The notes beneath the pieces are model-generated. The model was not told the DNA's origin. It was given only the letters and a program-made list of their open reading frames with translations, and did not search any database. Both the position numbers and the translations under genes were made by a program. A DNA stretch of 64,000 nucleotides from Malassezia japonica (lineage: Eukaryota > Basidiomycota > Malasseziomycetes > Malasseziales > Malasseziaceae), in contig NC_083372.1 of assembly GCF_029542785.1 (NCBI RefSeq), positions 744,001 to 808,000 of the forward strand. The letters are read 5' to 3'. Within the stretch, counting starts at the first letter, position 1; each line of letters opens with the position of its first letter. Shown piece by piece: positions 40,471 through 50,818 of the stretch.

Positions 40471-43400
40471 ATGCCTGGCTGGAATCCGGACGCGCTCGTG
40501 TCGCGAAAGGTTGCGACGCACGCGGCCATCAGTGATGTGGGAAGCACATCGGATGCATGGCGCAGTGCGGCCGCAAAGCATGAGCAGAAGCGGTGGGCGG
40601 AGCAGAGCGAAAAAGCGCTTCAAAGCGACGCCACCTTTAAGCGACACCAGACGAATGTCGACAAGGCCCTGTCGCGTTTCGAGAACGTGGGCGAATGGGC
40701 TGATTTTATCTCGTTTTTGTCGCGTCTATTGAAGACGCTGCAGAGCGCGCCCAAGTTCAATGCAATTCCGCACAAGCTCATCGTGGCGAAGCGCTTGTCG
40801 CAGTGCTTGAACCCTGCGTTGCCGTCTGGCGTGCATACGCGTGCACTGGACGTGTACAGCCACATATTTTCGGTGATTGGCGTCGAGGGACTGCGCCGCG
40901 ACCTGCCGGTGTGGACGCCGGGCTTGCTGCCTTTTTTCCAGAACGCAGCGACGTCAGTGCGCCCAGCCGTGCTGCATCTCCTCGATCAGTACTATGTGCC
41001 GCTCGGCGCAGACCTGCGTCCCGTTACGCGTGCATTGCTCCTATCGTTGCTACCTGGCCTCGAGGAAGAGTCGGGCGAGTTTTTCGACCGCGTCGTTGGT
41101 CTGCTGGACCAGATCGCGACGTCGGTTGGCCGCGAATTCTTTTTGCAGACAACGTGGCTGGTTTTGATCTCTTCGCAGCCAATCCGCCTGAGTGCCTTGA
41201 ACTATCTTGCGCGACGCATGCCTAAGCTCAAAGGGTCCAAGGCCGATCCGGAGGTCTCAATTGATCAGAGTGAGACGTCGGTCGATATCGTCGAGGACGA
41301 AGGCATTCCCCTCACGAGCCTGCGCCCCGGGCTCTTGGTGCGTGGCTTCATGCACACGCTCGGTGACGATTCTCTGCTTGTGCGCCGCAATGCGCTCGAC
41401 TTTTTGGTGAGCCATCTGCCGCTCGCCTCGCAGGCTTTTTCGGAAGTTGCCCCGGGCGACCGTGTGCTGCTGATCGACGCCGCGATTAGTGCCGTGCTGC
41501 GCCGTGATATTAGTCTGAATCGCCGCTTGTACGCGTGGCTCCTGGGCGCAAATGACGACGAGGACACGCAACAGGCCTACTTTGTACAGCACGCTCTTCC
41601 TTACGCGACAAGCGCGCTGCGCACCGCTATGCAGGTCAAACCATCGGACGCTGCGGCAGTCCAGCGGCCGTACAAAATCCTTGTCTCGCTCATGGACAAG
41701 AGTGCTGTCGGTCAGCCGCTGCTGCGTGCAATTATCCTCGACGCGTTCCATGCACTTGTCCATGATACCCATCTCAACCCGAGTTCGGAGCTCTTTCCTA
41801 CGGCCCAGATGCTCTTTGAGGCTGTGGACACCTTTGTGCTGTACCAGCAGCTGTTCTTGGCGCTGCGTGACGAGCTGCAGCAAGAGACAAGCGATGTTGC
41901 AAAGCGGTGTGGCTCGGCCATCCAACTCTTTCACGAGATCCTCGTGGTGTTTGACCACCACGACGAGGATGCGGTCGCGGTGCACCTCCCGATTCTTTAC
42001 CTCGCCCTAGTGGATATGGTGCAAAGAGGTATTGAGAGTAAACGCATCGGCGCACCTCTCGTGCTCAACGTGCTGGCGCTGCTCGAAACGCTCCAGGAAG
42101 CACTACCGCCACGCGTCTACGTCCAGGACACACAGTCGGTTCAGAAACCGCTGGGGTATGCCGCGACGTACGTGTACGTCGACGGCGGCGCGCTGGATCA
42201 TGCCGCGACGTTACAGGACCAAGGTCAAGTGACGCACCTGGTCGAGACGCTGCTGCGCATCGGCCTCACGCTCGGCCCCGCGTCATCTTGGAGCAAGGAG
42301 GAGCGCCGTATGATCTCTACGCGGTGCTTCTCGCTGCTGGTTGCCACACTGGAGCGCCTGGATGCTGCGCGCGGCGTGCTGAACGCGTCGTCGGATGAGG
42401 CGCCGCCTACGACCCTCGGTGCCTTTGACGCACAGGCATGGGACGTGAAAACGTTTGCGCACCTGTCGAAGCCGACATCTTTTGCCGAGTACGCGCTCCT
42501 GCTCAAGGTCGCCATGGGGATGTCGCTGAGCGACGCTGTGCCGGGCTCGTTCCGCTTCGACCTGTTTGAATCGTACGAGTCTACCCTGCTGCCCTTGCTT
42601 GCATATCTGCAGCCGAGCGAGTTTGCGCACCACGCCGAGGCCGCCGATTTGTTCTGGGCGGTGAAGAGCATGTCGCAGAACGACTATGCGACAAGCATTC
42701 TGTGCTCGCGTATTTTGGAGCGCACAACGCGTGGCGAAGCGCTGCATGCGCTCGGCACGCTGTGGCGCCTCGGTGAGGGATCCAGCCACGCGCAGGAGCT
42801 CACTGCGCCGATGCTCATTGTGCTTGATCAGCTACGCTCGCACAGCATTCAAGAACGGAGCGACTGTGCGATGTGGCTGCGCACCTATCTCGGCTCCTAT
42901 GACACGCTCTTTTCCATGGTGCTCGACCGCCTGCTCAGCATCCACGCCGAGCGCACGCCGCAGACAGTCACCGTGGCGGAGCAGGCGCTGCAGGCCTATG
43001 TTTACGCGGAACCATTCGATCAGGACGAACAGAACTACTACCTTGCCACGCTTACGTCCTTACTGGACGTCGGCGGTGCCCATCTCGTGGCATCGGCGCG
43101 CGATATGCCGCGTGGCGATGCGATGGCGATTGATGCTTTGACTGCACACCTCGTCGTCCTCCTGCGCTCCGCACCGCCTGCCAAGGATTGGCTCGCGGAA
43201 GGCAATGAGGTGACGCATGCCCTCGCGCTGTCGCTGCTGCAGCAGATCCTCGCTGCAGACACGTTAGATCGCGCCTGGTGTACCGATGTGCAGCACCACC
43301 TCGTCGAGATATTGCTCATTGCTTTGTACCGGCGCAACGGCGCAACGCAGATCGCTGTGCTCCGCACGCTCCTCGAGGTCGTGCAGAAGCGGTCCGATAC

Positions 43401-45696
43401 GCTTGACGACGACACGAGTGTGCTCTTTACCGAGCTCATCAAGCGCGGTCTGCAGTCGACGCCTAATGATGCGGCGTTTTTTGCGTGGACCGAGTTTGTG
43501 CACCGTATTTTGCCGCTTGCGCGCGATTCCGTGAATGAGCTCCTGCTCCCGCTGTGCGCAGCTGTGTGCGAGCTGCTTGCCGAAGCACTCGACATGCTTG
43601 CAGCACAGTGCGGCGACGCCGAGTGGCGCCAGGCTTTTGTGCCTGCACGCACAGTCCATCCGCAGCGCACGCCTGCTACCGAGCTCGAGATCGCGCAGTT
43701 AATCAGTGTTGTTGAGCATGCGCTGCTCCAGGCCATGTCGAGCGGGCAGCTGATCGAGGCCGAACGCCTTGCCGATCTCGAGCTCACCGCATCGACTGGC
43801 TTCCTCGGCAACATCTCGAGCGTCTTTACGAGCGACACGGCATCCGGTACGCCGGCTGTCAATCCTTCGCCGGTGCTGCGGACTGCGTCTCAAGTCGTGC
43901 ACACGCTCGAATACGCGTGGGTCATCTCCAAAGGCCTCGATGCGCACTTCCTGCCGAACGTGTACAAGCGCAGCACGGCCAGCTTGGAGCGCCTGTACCG
44001 CATGCAAACCACGTCGGCCGTGGAGGCGGTCATTGAGAACTGGTGGATCCGTGCATTCCAAGACTCGGACGATGCACGCACGCGAATCGTCAATCGCGAA
44101 ACGGTGGCACTGCTTGAATGCCTCACGTCCAGTCCGCAGGTGCTTGTCTCATCGCTCAGTGACGCGATCCTCTCACGCACGGCACAGACCAATGAGCGCA
44201 AAAAGAGCACCGCGCGGACGTTGGTCGGCGAGCTGGTCCTCTTCCGCTTCCTCGAGCAGTACCTCAACGGCCTCGACACGACGGCCATTGTCCAGGTCTG
44301 GCCGCTGATTTCGCTTCTTGCAAAGAACATCTCGAGCAATCATGCGGCAAACAAGGCGCTGATCTACCACACGCTGCGCATTGTTACAACGGTTGGCACG
44401 CCCCTCGCGCTCTCTCGCGCCTACGAGGACCGCAGGACGCGCCGTGACGTGCAAGACACATTTGTGCGTCTGTGCGAACAAGTGATTTCGCTCTATGCAC
44501 GCGCGCTCGATATCTCGGCAGCGCGCCGCAATGCCAAGGACAGTGACGCACTGTCGGGCATGGATACCCCGGAGGATGCAAGCACTGCAACGACGACTGC
44601 AGCGCCGGCTCCGGCGTACGTCGTCAGCTACATAAGCGCTGCCGTGCTGCCTGCGTTTACCACCTTTGCGATCGAGACAGACAGGGTGGTGGCACTCTGT
44701 ACGAGTCTCGTGTACTATGTCCTCGCGCCTGGATTCCGTGCGCGTGCACGGTCCATGGACGTGGACCCGTTGGTGCTCGAGATGTTGAGCAGCATGTGTC
44801 GCGTCTCGGGCACGATCAAGACGTGGCGTGCGCTGGTGCTTGACACGATCCTCGACCCCAAGTTCTTTTCGCTATCACCGGCAACTGGGAAGCAGTGGGC
44901 CGAGATGGTCGCGGCGCTATATGCGGCCGAGCGCGATCGCCTCGTCGATGTGATCGGTCGCATCTCCAATACTCCGACGAACAACCTGTTCACCTCGCGC
45001 GAGACCGACTTGATGGCGCGTGCGGTGAGCATTCGGCGCTTGTCGTACTCGATCTATGCGGGCGGGCGTGATGTATTCCTGGCGCAGCTTCCTCAAATCC
45101 AAGAAAAGGTGGTCGACATTCTGCGTTCCAATGCACCGGAGCTCGTACAGGCCGAAATCTACCTGTGTATGCGCGTGCTCCTCTGCCGCTTTGCATCGCA
45201 GCATCTCACTGGTTTCTGGCCGATTATCTTGACAGAGTTGTTGCGCCTCTTTGGTATGGCCAAGACGGAGCTGCCGCAGGACAACACGGACTCGATGCAT
45301 CTACTGTTTAGCACGTCGAAATTGGTGGATTACTTGCTCACGCTACAAACGGAAGATTTCCAGATCCACCAGTGGCTGCTTATTACCGACACGCCCGACG
45401 CCATCGATCCTCCGCCGGAATGGCTCGCTGAGTCTTTGTTGGATGCCATTGGCAATCTTGCGATCGAGCATAACCGTACCGCGACACCGGAGCCGTATGT
45501 CTGCGAGCCGGGGCACAAGCGGCGCCCGATGCTGCAAACGGCGCGCGCGGATACCGCGGCGGCACTCGTCCCGTTCTTTATGCATGCGTCGGAAGCGTTC
45601 TACGCCAATGAGTACACATGCTCCGAGCTCGACTGGGACAATATCAACCACGGCTTGCTATGTGATCTGTTTGAACCCATCGTAATTAAGTCATAG
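40471..45696 (+). CDS. DOP1: DOP1 (Dopey) endosome-Golgi trafficking protein
   Basis: 1,741 aa in one exon, the longest complete gene here. The N-terminal Dopey domain (about residues 55-340) includes ENVGEWADFISFLSRLLKTL and CLNPALPSGVHTRALDVYSH. The rest is an extended helical-repeat protein with leucine-rich segments to the C terminus. Dopey proteins form a complex with Mon2 and the flippase Neo1 and act in endosome-to-Golgi recycling and polarity. The open frame extends upstream past 40471 only because it is antisense to EXO84; MPGWNPDALVSRK is a sensible start. Confidence 0.93.
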   Translation: MPGWNPDALVSRKVATHAAISDVGSTSDAWRSAAAKHEQKRWAEQSEKALQSDATFKRHQTNVDKALSRFENVGEWADFISFLSRLLKTLQSAPKFNAIPHKLIVAKRLSQCLNPALPSGVHTRALDVYSHIFSVIGVEGLRRDLPVWTPGLLPFFQNAATSVRPAVLHLLDQYYVPLGADLRPVTRALLLSLLPGLEEESGEFFDRVVGLLDQIATSVGREFFLQTTWLVLISSQPIRLSALNYLARRMPKLKGSKADPEVSIDQSETSVDIVEDEGIPLTSLRPGLLVRGFMHTLGDDSLLVRRNALDFLVSHLPLASQAFSEVAPGDRVLLIDAAISAVLRRDISLNRRLYAWLLGANDDEDTQQAYFVQHALPYATSALRTAMQVKPSDAAAVQRPYKILVSLMDKSAVGQPLLRAIILDAFHALVHDTHLNPSSELFPTAQMLFEAVDTFVLYQQLFLALRDELQQETSDVAKRCGSAIQLFHEILVVFDHHDEDAVAVHLPILYLALVDMVQRGIESKRIGAPLVLNVLALLETLQEALPPRVYVQDTQSVQKPLGYAATYVYVDGGALDHAATLQDQGQVTHLVETLLRIGLTLGPASSWSKEERRMISTRCFSLLVATLERLDAARGVLNASSDEAPPTTLGAFDAQAWDVKTFAHLSKPTSFAEYALLLKVAMGMSLSDAVPGSFRFDLFESYESTLLPLLAYLQPSEFAHHAEAADLFWAVKSMSQNDYATSILCSRILERTTRGEALHALGTLWRLGEGSSHAQELTAPMLIVLDQLRSHSIQERSDCAMWLRTYLGSYDTLFSMVLDRLLSIHAERTPQTVTVAEQALQAYVYAEPFDQDEQNYYLATLTSLLDVGGAHLVASARDMPRGDAMAIDALTAHLVVLLRSAPPAKDWLAEGNEVTHALALSLLQQILAADTLDRAWCTDVQHHLVEILLIALYRRNGATQIAVLRTLLEVVQKRSDTLDDDTSVLFTELIKRGLQSTPNDAAFFAWTEFVHRILPLARDSVNELLLPLCAAVCELLAEALDMLAAQCGDAEWRQAFVPARTVHPQRTPATELEIAQLISVVEHALLQAMSSGQLIEAERLADLELTASTGFLGNISSVFTSDTASGTPAVNPSPVLRTASQVVHTLEYAWVISKGLDAHFLPNVYKRSTASLERLYRMQTTSAVEAVIENWWIRAFQDSDDARTRIVNRETVALLECLTSSPQVLVSSLSDAILSRTAQTNERKKSTARTLVGELVLFRFLEQYLNGLDTTAIVQVWPLISLLAKNISSNHAANKALIYHTLRIVTTVGTPLALSRAYEDRRTRRDVQDTFVRLCEQVISLYARALDISAARRNAKDSDALSGMDTPEDASTATTTAAPAPAYVVSYISAAVLPAFTTFAIETDRVVALCTSLVYYVLAPGFRARARSMDVDPLVLEMLSSMCRVSGTIKTWRALVLDTILDPKFFSLSPATGKQWAEMVAALYAAERDRLVDVIGRISNTPTNNLFTSRETDLMARAVSIRRLSYSIYAGGRDVFLAQLPQIQEKVVDILRSNAPELVQAEIYLCMRVLLCRFASQHLTGFWPIILTELLRLFGMAKTELPQDNTDSMHLLFSTSKLVDYLLTLQTEDFQIHQWLLITDTPDAIDPPPEWLAESLLDAIGNLAIEHNRTATPEPYVCEPGHKRRPMLQTARADTAAALVPFFMHASEAFYANEYTCSELDWDNINHGLLCDLFEPIVIKS

Positions 45697-45842
45697 CTGT
45701 CAACGGGATAAGTGTACAAGCCATGGAAATCGCAGCCAAGAAAATTGGTCCTATTTTCCTCAAGTGGGCCAAAAAACTTAGCGTTTGTAAATGTGGGGTT
45801 CGAACTGAGCTAATTTCATGTGGAGGGCATACATTTGGCGTG

Positions 45843-45849
45843 AAAAAAA
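45843..45849 (-). terminator. RNA polymerase III T-run after tRNA-Arg
   Basis: Seven consecutive T residues on the minus strand, four nt after the discriminator base of the tRNA, a normal Pol III termination signal. Confidence 0.8.
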
Positions 45850-45852
45850 GAT

Positions 45853-45945
45853 TGACCAGCACGGGGCTCGAACCCGCAACCTCCTGATGTGCTCGGTCCG
45901 TAGGACCTTCGTAGTCAGACACACTACCAATTGTGCTAACCGGCC
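45853..45945 (-). tRNA. tRNA-Arg (anticodon ACG) with a 20-nt intron
   Basis: The minus strand folds as a complete cloverleaf: acceptor GGCCGGT paired to GCTGGTC with G-U pairs, D stem GCAC/GTGT, anticodon stem TCTGA/TCAGG, T stem GCGGG/CCCGT around TTCGAGC, discriminator A. The anticodon loop CTACGAA gives ACG (inosine-modified ICG), which decodes CGU/CGC/CGA arginine. The intron is 45889-45908 in the canonical 37/38 position, leaving 73 nt mature. CCA is not encoded. Internal A and B boxes (for example GGTTCGAGC) are intact. Confidence 0.93.
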
Positions 45946-46055
45946 AGTTGTTGTATACTGGATCTCTGTAAGAATATATGAAGGTCAGGTCTTACAATAT
46001 CTCTACCCTATTGTCGAACGCTTAATTTTGGTATGGCTGCTCTTTTCGTCTACGG

Positions 46056-48165
46056 TCACTGATTCACTTCAAAGATCTTGGCGCCGTCCACGTTCCAGTT
46101 TTCTTGTTGTTGTTCGACCTTTTGGCGTTCCTGGTGATATTCTTTGCCGTCTGGACCACCGTACACAAACTCGGGCTCGTCAGGGCCCGATTTCGAGTTA
46201 GGGCGGAACCACTGCGGCTTGTAGCTCTGGCCTGACTCCTCGAGCTGCTTGCGGCGCTCGCGCTGCTCATTTTCAAGAGTGTGCTTGAGCGCCTCTGCAT
46301 CATCCACCTCGCCGTTCTCCAGCGCACGTTGGTCGGGACGCAGACGCGAGTCGGTCGGGGGCAGAACGTTCTTGATGTCTGGCGTGATCTCATTGAGCGA
46401 CAAAGCGAAGTAAGTGAAGCCATAGTACTTGTCAGGGTTCGGCGGCATGGAATTCGCCTCCCAGAGCACCTGCAGGTGGTCCTTGCCGACCTGGCGAGCG
46501 ACCTGCTCGTCCCACTTGCCCTTGATCGAAGCGGTTTCCGAGTTGTTCGCATCATACACCGTACCAGTGATGTGGTTGCGTGAGGCGGGACCACCAAACA
46601 TGGACGACTCCTTGAACTGAATCACGAGACGCTCGTTAGTCTTGAGGTTGACAACGGTCATCTCACCGACGTGCTCCAGGTATTTGTTGCCCGCCAGGAG
46701 ATTGCGCATGAACGAGCTGGGCTTGCTGATACTGTACACATCTCCGCTGTCCAGCTCGACAATGTTGCAACCCTCGGAGATGAGCTCGAGCGACTTGCCC
46801 CAGAACTTGTTCTTGACGGTGCCGCAGGAAGTCGCCTTCCAGCCCTTGCCTTGCGCGTAGGCGGCAACGATCGGAGGGCGGTGCACAACCTTCTCCGCAA
46901 CAAAGAAGAGGTCACGGTCGGTGCGCACGCACTCGAACGTCTCACCTAGCAGCGGGTTGAACGGCTTACGGCTCGAGCGGTGGGCCGTCGACGCGTATCC
47001 ACTGACGGCAAACGCACCAACCAGCGAGATACGGTCGATACTGTCCTTGGCGGTCGCAGCACGCTCCAGCAGGTCAGGAGCGTACTCGTACTCCTCGGCG
47101 GCAGCCTGCAGAAGAGACAAGGGGCAGTTGAAGGTCACAGGGAAGGAAATGGTCGACAGGTCCTTGCCCACGTTCTTCTTAAGCATGCTGAAGAGCGACA
47201 CTTCCTCGCCCGACACCGGGGCAGGCAGCTCCTTGCGATAGGTCACCGCCTTGCCTTGCGAAGCGCCGGTCGGCACGGCAGCGACCGCCGGAGCATTGCC
47301 CTCCTCGTTGTCGCTGTCGTCTTCGCCGCCCTCGTCTTGGTCGTCATCGTCATTTTCTTCACCGGCACGGCCCGTGTCCTCCTCGATCTGGTACTCGACG
47401 CCATCAAAGTCGTCGTATGCATCGTAGAAGTCACCATCATCGGCTCCACTCTGCGACGTCGCCGAGCTCGCGAGCAGTCCCGCACCGGCACCGCCCGCAA
47501 CGCCCGCGGCAGCGCCCGCGCCCACACCCGCGGCACTCGCTGGGGTGCTGGAGCGAGAAACGCTGCCGTCGCCGCGACGCGAGAGCGTCTGGCGGATCTG
47601 GGCGTGCTCCGTCTCGAGCTCCTGCAGGGCAGTGATCACCGCACCGACCTCCGGGATACGCTGCGCCGCCTGGACATTGGTCAGCGTCTGGATGCTAGAG
47701 CGGACGATGTCATCCGCACGGTCGATGCTGTGCACGGCCGGCTTCAGGTCGCTCACGCTAGCATCCTGGCCGCTGCCAACGTGCAGGAACTTGCGCATCT
47801 TGTTACGCCAGGTGTCAAAGTCGGTGTCGCTCAACATTTTGAAATCTTGGGGTAAGCCGGGGTATACGTACGGAAGACGTTCGAGCCACTGTCGACGTGG
47901 ATGGTGCCTGTGTGAGTACTCCCGCAAAATGCACATACCATGGCGGATGTCCGAGCTGACACTGGCGTGGGGAACGTCGATAATGCCACGCGACTCCTTC
48001 TCGGGGGCCAGTGCGTAGGACAGTGTACCGTCCTGGAACAAGATCAGCCAACGCTTGGCGTAACCTGCGTTAGCTGAGGGCGCCGTAGTACATACCTTGC
48101 ATCTTCTTCTTCTTCTTCTTAAGGACCCATCCCGAATGCAGGACAGGGGAGTTGCTTGCCTCCAT
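46056..48165 (-). CDS. OSH3: Oxysterol-binding protein homologue, Osh3 type
   Basis: 673 aa from exons 48096-48165, 47939-48064, 47872-47907 and 46056-47845 (introns 31, 31 and 26 nt; the last acceptor is AAG). The split PH domain reads SGWVLKKKKKKMQGYAKRWL, then TIHVDSGSNVFHFKMLSDTD, as in Osh3/ORP3. An acidic linker precedes the lipid-transfer domain. There the usual EQVSHHPP signature is EKVVHRPP, so the second His of the phosphoinositide-contacting pair is Arg; KFWGKSLELISEG and the C-terminal KWDEQV are present. It likely acts at ER-plasma membrane contacts. Compare KES1 at 57.4 kb, which keeps EQVSHHPP. Confidence 0.88.
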
Positions 48166-48303
48166 CTCGGTTCAGGTACACGATGGACGCTGGGGGAGAT
48201 ATTACCCGGTTAACCGTTCGGTCAAGCCACATGGAACCGGCTGGATCGGCTTACTTAATTCGCCCCGCTGGCCCTACCGCGTGGGGTATGGGGATATAAG
48301 ATG

Positions 48304-50570
48304 CTACGTCGAATCGACCGACATGGAGGTGGAGGGCGATGGCTGGCGGCCGCCCGAAACCTCGTTTTGGAGGACGGCTTCGGCGTACATGACCTTGTAG
48401 CGGACGAGTTCCTCGGCCATCTCCTCTTGAGACAGTTTGGACATGACGACACGCTTGATGAGGTCCACGTGCTCCGAGCTGACCTGGTTCAGCTCCTCTT
48501 CGAGGGCCTGCACCTTGAGACGCAAGTTGCGATTGACCATGCGCAGCGCATCCATCTCGATTGTGCGCTCGTTGGCCGACTTGGCCTGATCGAAGAATTC
48601 GTTCGCAAACGTGTCAAGGGTGTGCGGCGAGATCTTGACGGCAAACGCATCGCGGACCAGCTCGCCGGTCCGCACATGCGGCTCGCCCTTCTTCTCTCCG
48701 TCCTCCTCGGGTTGGGTCTGGGTGAGTGGAGAGAGGCGTACCATGTAGGCGTCCACAAGGTTGAGCTTGAGGAAGTTGAGGCATTCTTCAAAATCCAAGG
48801 TGAGTAGCTTCTCCTCGTTCTTTTGCAAGAGAGCCAGCGCGAAGCGGAACATGGCCTCGATGCCTTCGGCGAAAATGGAGTCGAGAATGCGATACACCAC
48901 TTCCAATGGGAAGCGGTACGAACTGCTGTCAGAGAAAAAACATACAAGACTGGGGTCAGTAGAAATGCAAACGTACGTGTCATGAACCATTGGCTAGCAT
49001 ACATGCTGCTCTTGATTCCACGGCGCACAAAGTGCAGGTGCAGCACCGGCTGCGTCTCTTCCACGAGGCGGTCGAACTGGTACAGGCGCAGCTGGAGTGA
49101 GGGCATATTGGGGATAAAGTGGCCACGCAGGTCGTAGTTCTGCATGAGCCGCACCAGCGTGCTAAAGGCCTCTTCGTCCGGCATGTTGAGCAAGAGGGGA
49201 CCGACAATGAATTGCATACCTTGGCAGTACCCACACTCGGGATCATATAGCGAATATGCCTTGACCACATTGTACAAATGCTCCTGGCCCACACCACGTG
49301 CATCCTGGAAGTACTCTTGACCAGGGAAGGTGCGGTTCAAATCCCGGCGAATCGCACGCTCGTGGGGACACGGCAGGGCGAGATACTTGGCATACTGCGC
49401 CTCGAGATCCTCGTCCTTGCTGCTGCTCAGCAGCTGCCACATCATACCACGCAGCGCTGCGGGGATACCAGAGTAGATTGCCTTGCTCAGCTCGATTGGA
49501 GAAGTGGCCAGGATCGTGCTGTAGTCGTTGATAAGGCCGCCCCAGAATTCCCAGTCGATCTTTTCCGCGGCCTCGTCCGAGAGCTCATGTGCATGAGATG
49601 GATCGTCTTCTTTCAGCACGGTTCCCACGCCAAACTCGGTACTCGCCGCGCCGAGTCCTTCGGCTTCCGCCTCGCTGCGGGCCTGATTCCGCTGCTGCAG
49701 ACGCTCAAAGCTCTGGCGCAGCTTGCCGATACCCAGCGCGCTGCGGCGCATCGCACGTGGGTCCTGGTTCAGCTTGCGGTTCTGTGCGACCATCCGTGCA
49801 AGGATCAGGTCGTATTCCGAGTCGTTCATGCGCTCAGCTTTCTCCGTAGCAGCCATCTGCCGGGCGCCAAGCGGCGGCTTGGACTTGTCCACATGGAGCG
49901 CATCTGCACTCTTGGTCAGTCCCTCGACGTCGGGCTTAGGCGGCGACTGCTCCGAGAAGGGGTTCTGAATATAGGTCGTCGGTTCCAGCATGGACTCGGC
50001 ACCGACCGACGGTGAGAGCGGGTCGGAGCGCGGCGCAGAGGCGACGAGTGCCTTGGCCACCTCGAGATCTAAAGGATCGTTCTTGTCGTGGACAGGCACC
50101 GTCTTTTGCGTCTCACGGATGGCCGCCGAAGACAGGCCCGCGTCGGTGACCGAGGCGGGCCGGCGTTCGGTCGTTGTGGTGTGTGTCGAGGAGGCATCCG
50201 ATTCCTCGTCGTCGTCCTCTTCCTCCTCTTCGTCTTCTTCCTCTTCCTCTTCATCGTCGTCCTCTTCTTCTTCTTCGTCGTCGTCGTCGTCATCGTCGTC
50301 CGTCCGGGTCGAGGACGTGACGACACTTTCGGTCTCGGTCTCGTCGTCATCGTCCTCTTCCGAGCTAGCGGTCTCGCTGTCAGACTGCGTCCGCTTGCTT
50401 CCCGTCTCGTCGGTATATTCGGTCGAATCGTCGCCTTCCGTCTCGGCGGTGCTGGCCGAGGTCTCGGCCTCATCTTCTTCGGTGACCACGAGTTTCGACG
50501 GCGCCTTCTTGCTTGCGCCGTCCTCACGCGTCACATCTGCACCCGATCCTTTCGGGTCACCGCGACCCAT
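48304..50570 (-). CDS. GYP5: Gyp5-type TBC-domain Rab GTPase-activating protein, with a predicted 4-nt exon
   Basis: 738 aa from exons 48977-50570, 48946-48949 (TCTT) and 48304-48922, with introns of 27 and 23 nt. The TBC domain (about residues 345-570) shows GIPAALRGMMW, the arginine finger in IRRDLNRTFP and the glutamine finger in GYCQGMQF. The microexon is inferred: only with it does the conserved stretch read YASQWFMTLFSYRFPLEVVY in frame. A coiled-coil (about residues 660-720) follows. The N terminus is acidic, with a nearly uninterrupted Asp/Glu run of about 33 residues (50209-50308). The family inactivates Ypt/Rab GTPases in ER-Golgi and polarised secretion. Confidence 0.85.
50209..50308 (-). 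repeat. GA-rich codon repeat encoding an Asp/Glu tract
   Basis: Interrupted GAC/GAG/GAA codons (CTC/CTT/GTC on the plus strand) encode about 33 acidic residues in GYP5. It is likely length-variable, in multiples of three. Confidence 0.75.
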
Positions 50571-50606
50571 CTTGGCGATAGAGCGGAACAGTGTGGCAGA
50601 AATCCC

Positions 50607-50624
50607 TCGCTAGCACGCTAGCGA
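50607..50624. repeat. Inverted repeat, 8-bp arms, 2-nt spacer
   Basis: TCGCTAGC, spacer AC, GCTAGCGA, 36 bp upstream of the GYP5 start and about 195 bp upstream of the HAC1 start. A possible operator in the divergent promoter; function unknown. Confidence 0.6.
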
Positions 50625-50683
50625 ATCTCCCACACAAGGTTACGGACAAAGTCTCCGGGGTGCGGGGTCGTGCACGGCAGTGC

Positions 50684-50701
50684 TCACGTGACTAACACGT
50701 G
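50684..50701. promoter_or_regulatory. CACGTG-flanked TGACTAA element in the HAC1 promoter
   Basis: CACGTG at 50685-50690 and 50696-50701 share their edges with TGACTAA at 50689-50695, the consensus of Yap/AP-1-type bZIP factors. It lies about 120 bp upstream of the HAC1 ATG. Confidence 0.6.
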
Positions 50702-50722
50702 GGGGCTGTGGCGCCGTACGTT

Positions 50723-50730
50723 CCACGTCA
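50723..50730 (-). promoter_or_regulatory. UPRE-like TGACGTGG upstream of HAC1
   Basis: CCACGTCA on the plus strand, that is TGACGTGG on the minus, matches the metazoan UPRE core bound by XBP1/ATF6 and lies 88 bp upstream of the HAC1 ATG. It would allow autoregulation, as known for yeast HAC1. Function here is inference. Confidence 0.5.
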
Positions 50731-50760
50731 CCCCACGGGTTGCAGGCCTTTCCTAGTGCC

Positions 50761-50767
50761 TATATAG
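50761..50767 (+). promoter_or_regulatory. TATA box of HAC1
   Basis: TATATAG, 51 bp upstream of the ATG. TATA elements are rare among the promoters in this window and are typical of inducible genes. Confidence 0.6.
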
Positions 50768-50818
50768 CCCAGTGAGGCGCGCACAGAGTGCGGAGGAAGC
50801 CTGTGTTGTATTGGACGT

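Noticed and set aside
45790..45815. A second tRNA suggested by GGTTCGAAC near 45797
   Set aside because: Flanking bases do not pair into a T stem and no D or anticodon arm is found.
45686..45922. 78-codon minus-strand ORF over the tRNA
   Set aside because: Its middle is a translation of the tRNA-Arg gene.
48926..48945. A 20-nt second intron in GYP5 ending at the first CAG
   Set aside because: It would give TLFSSYRFPL, one residue longer than the usual TBC spacing, whereas the next CAG gives 23 nt and the normal spacing.
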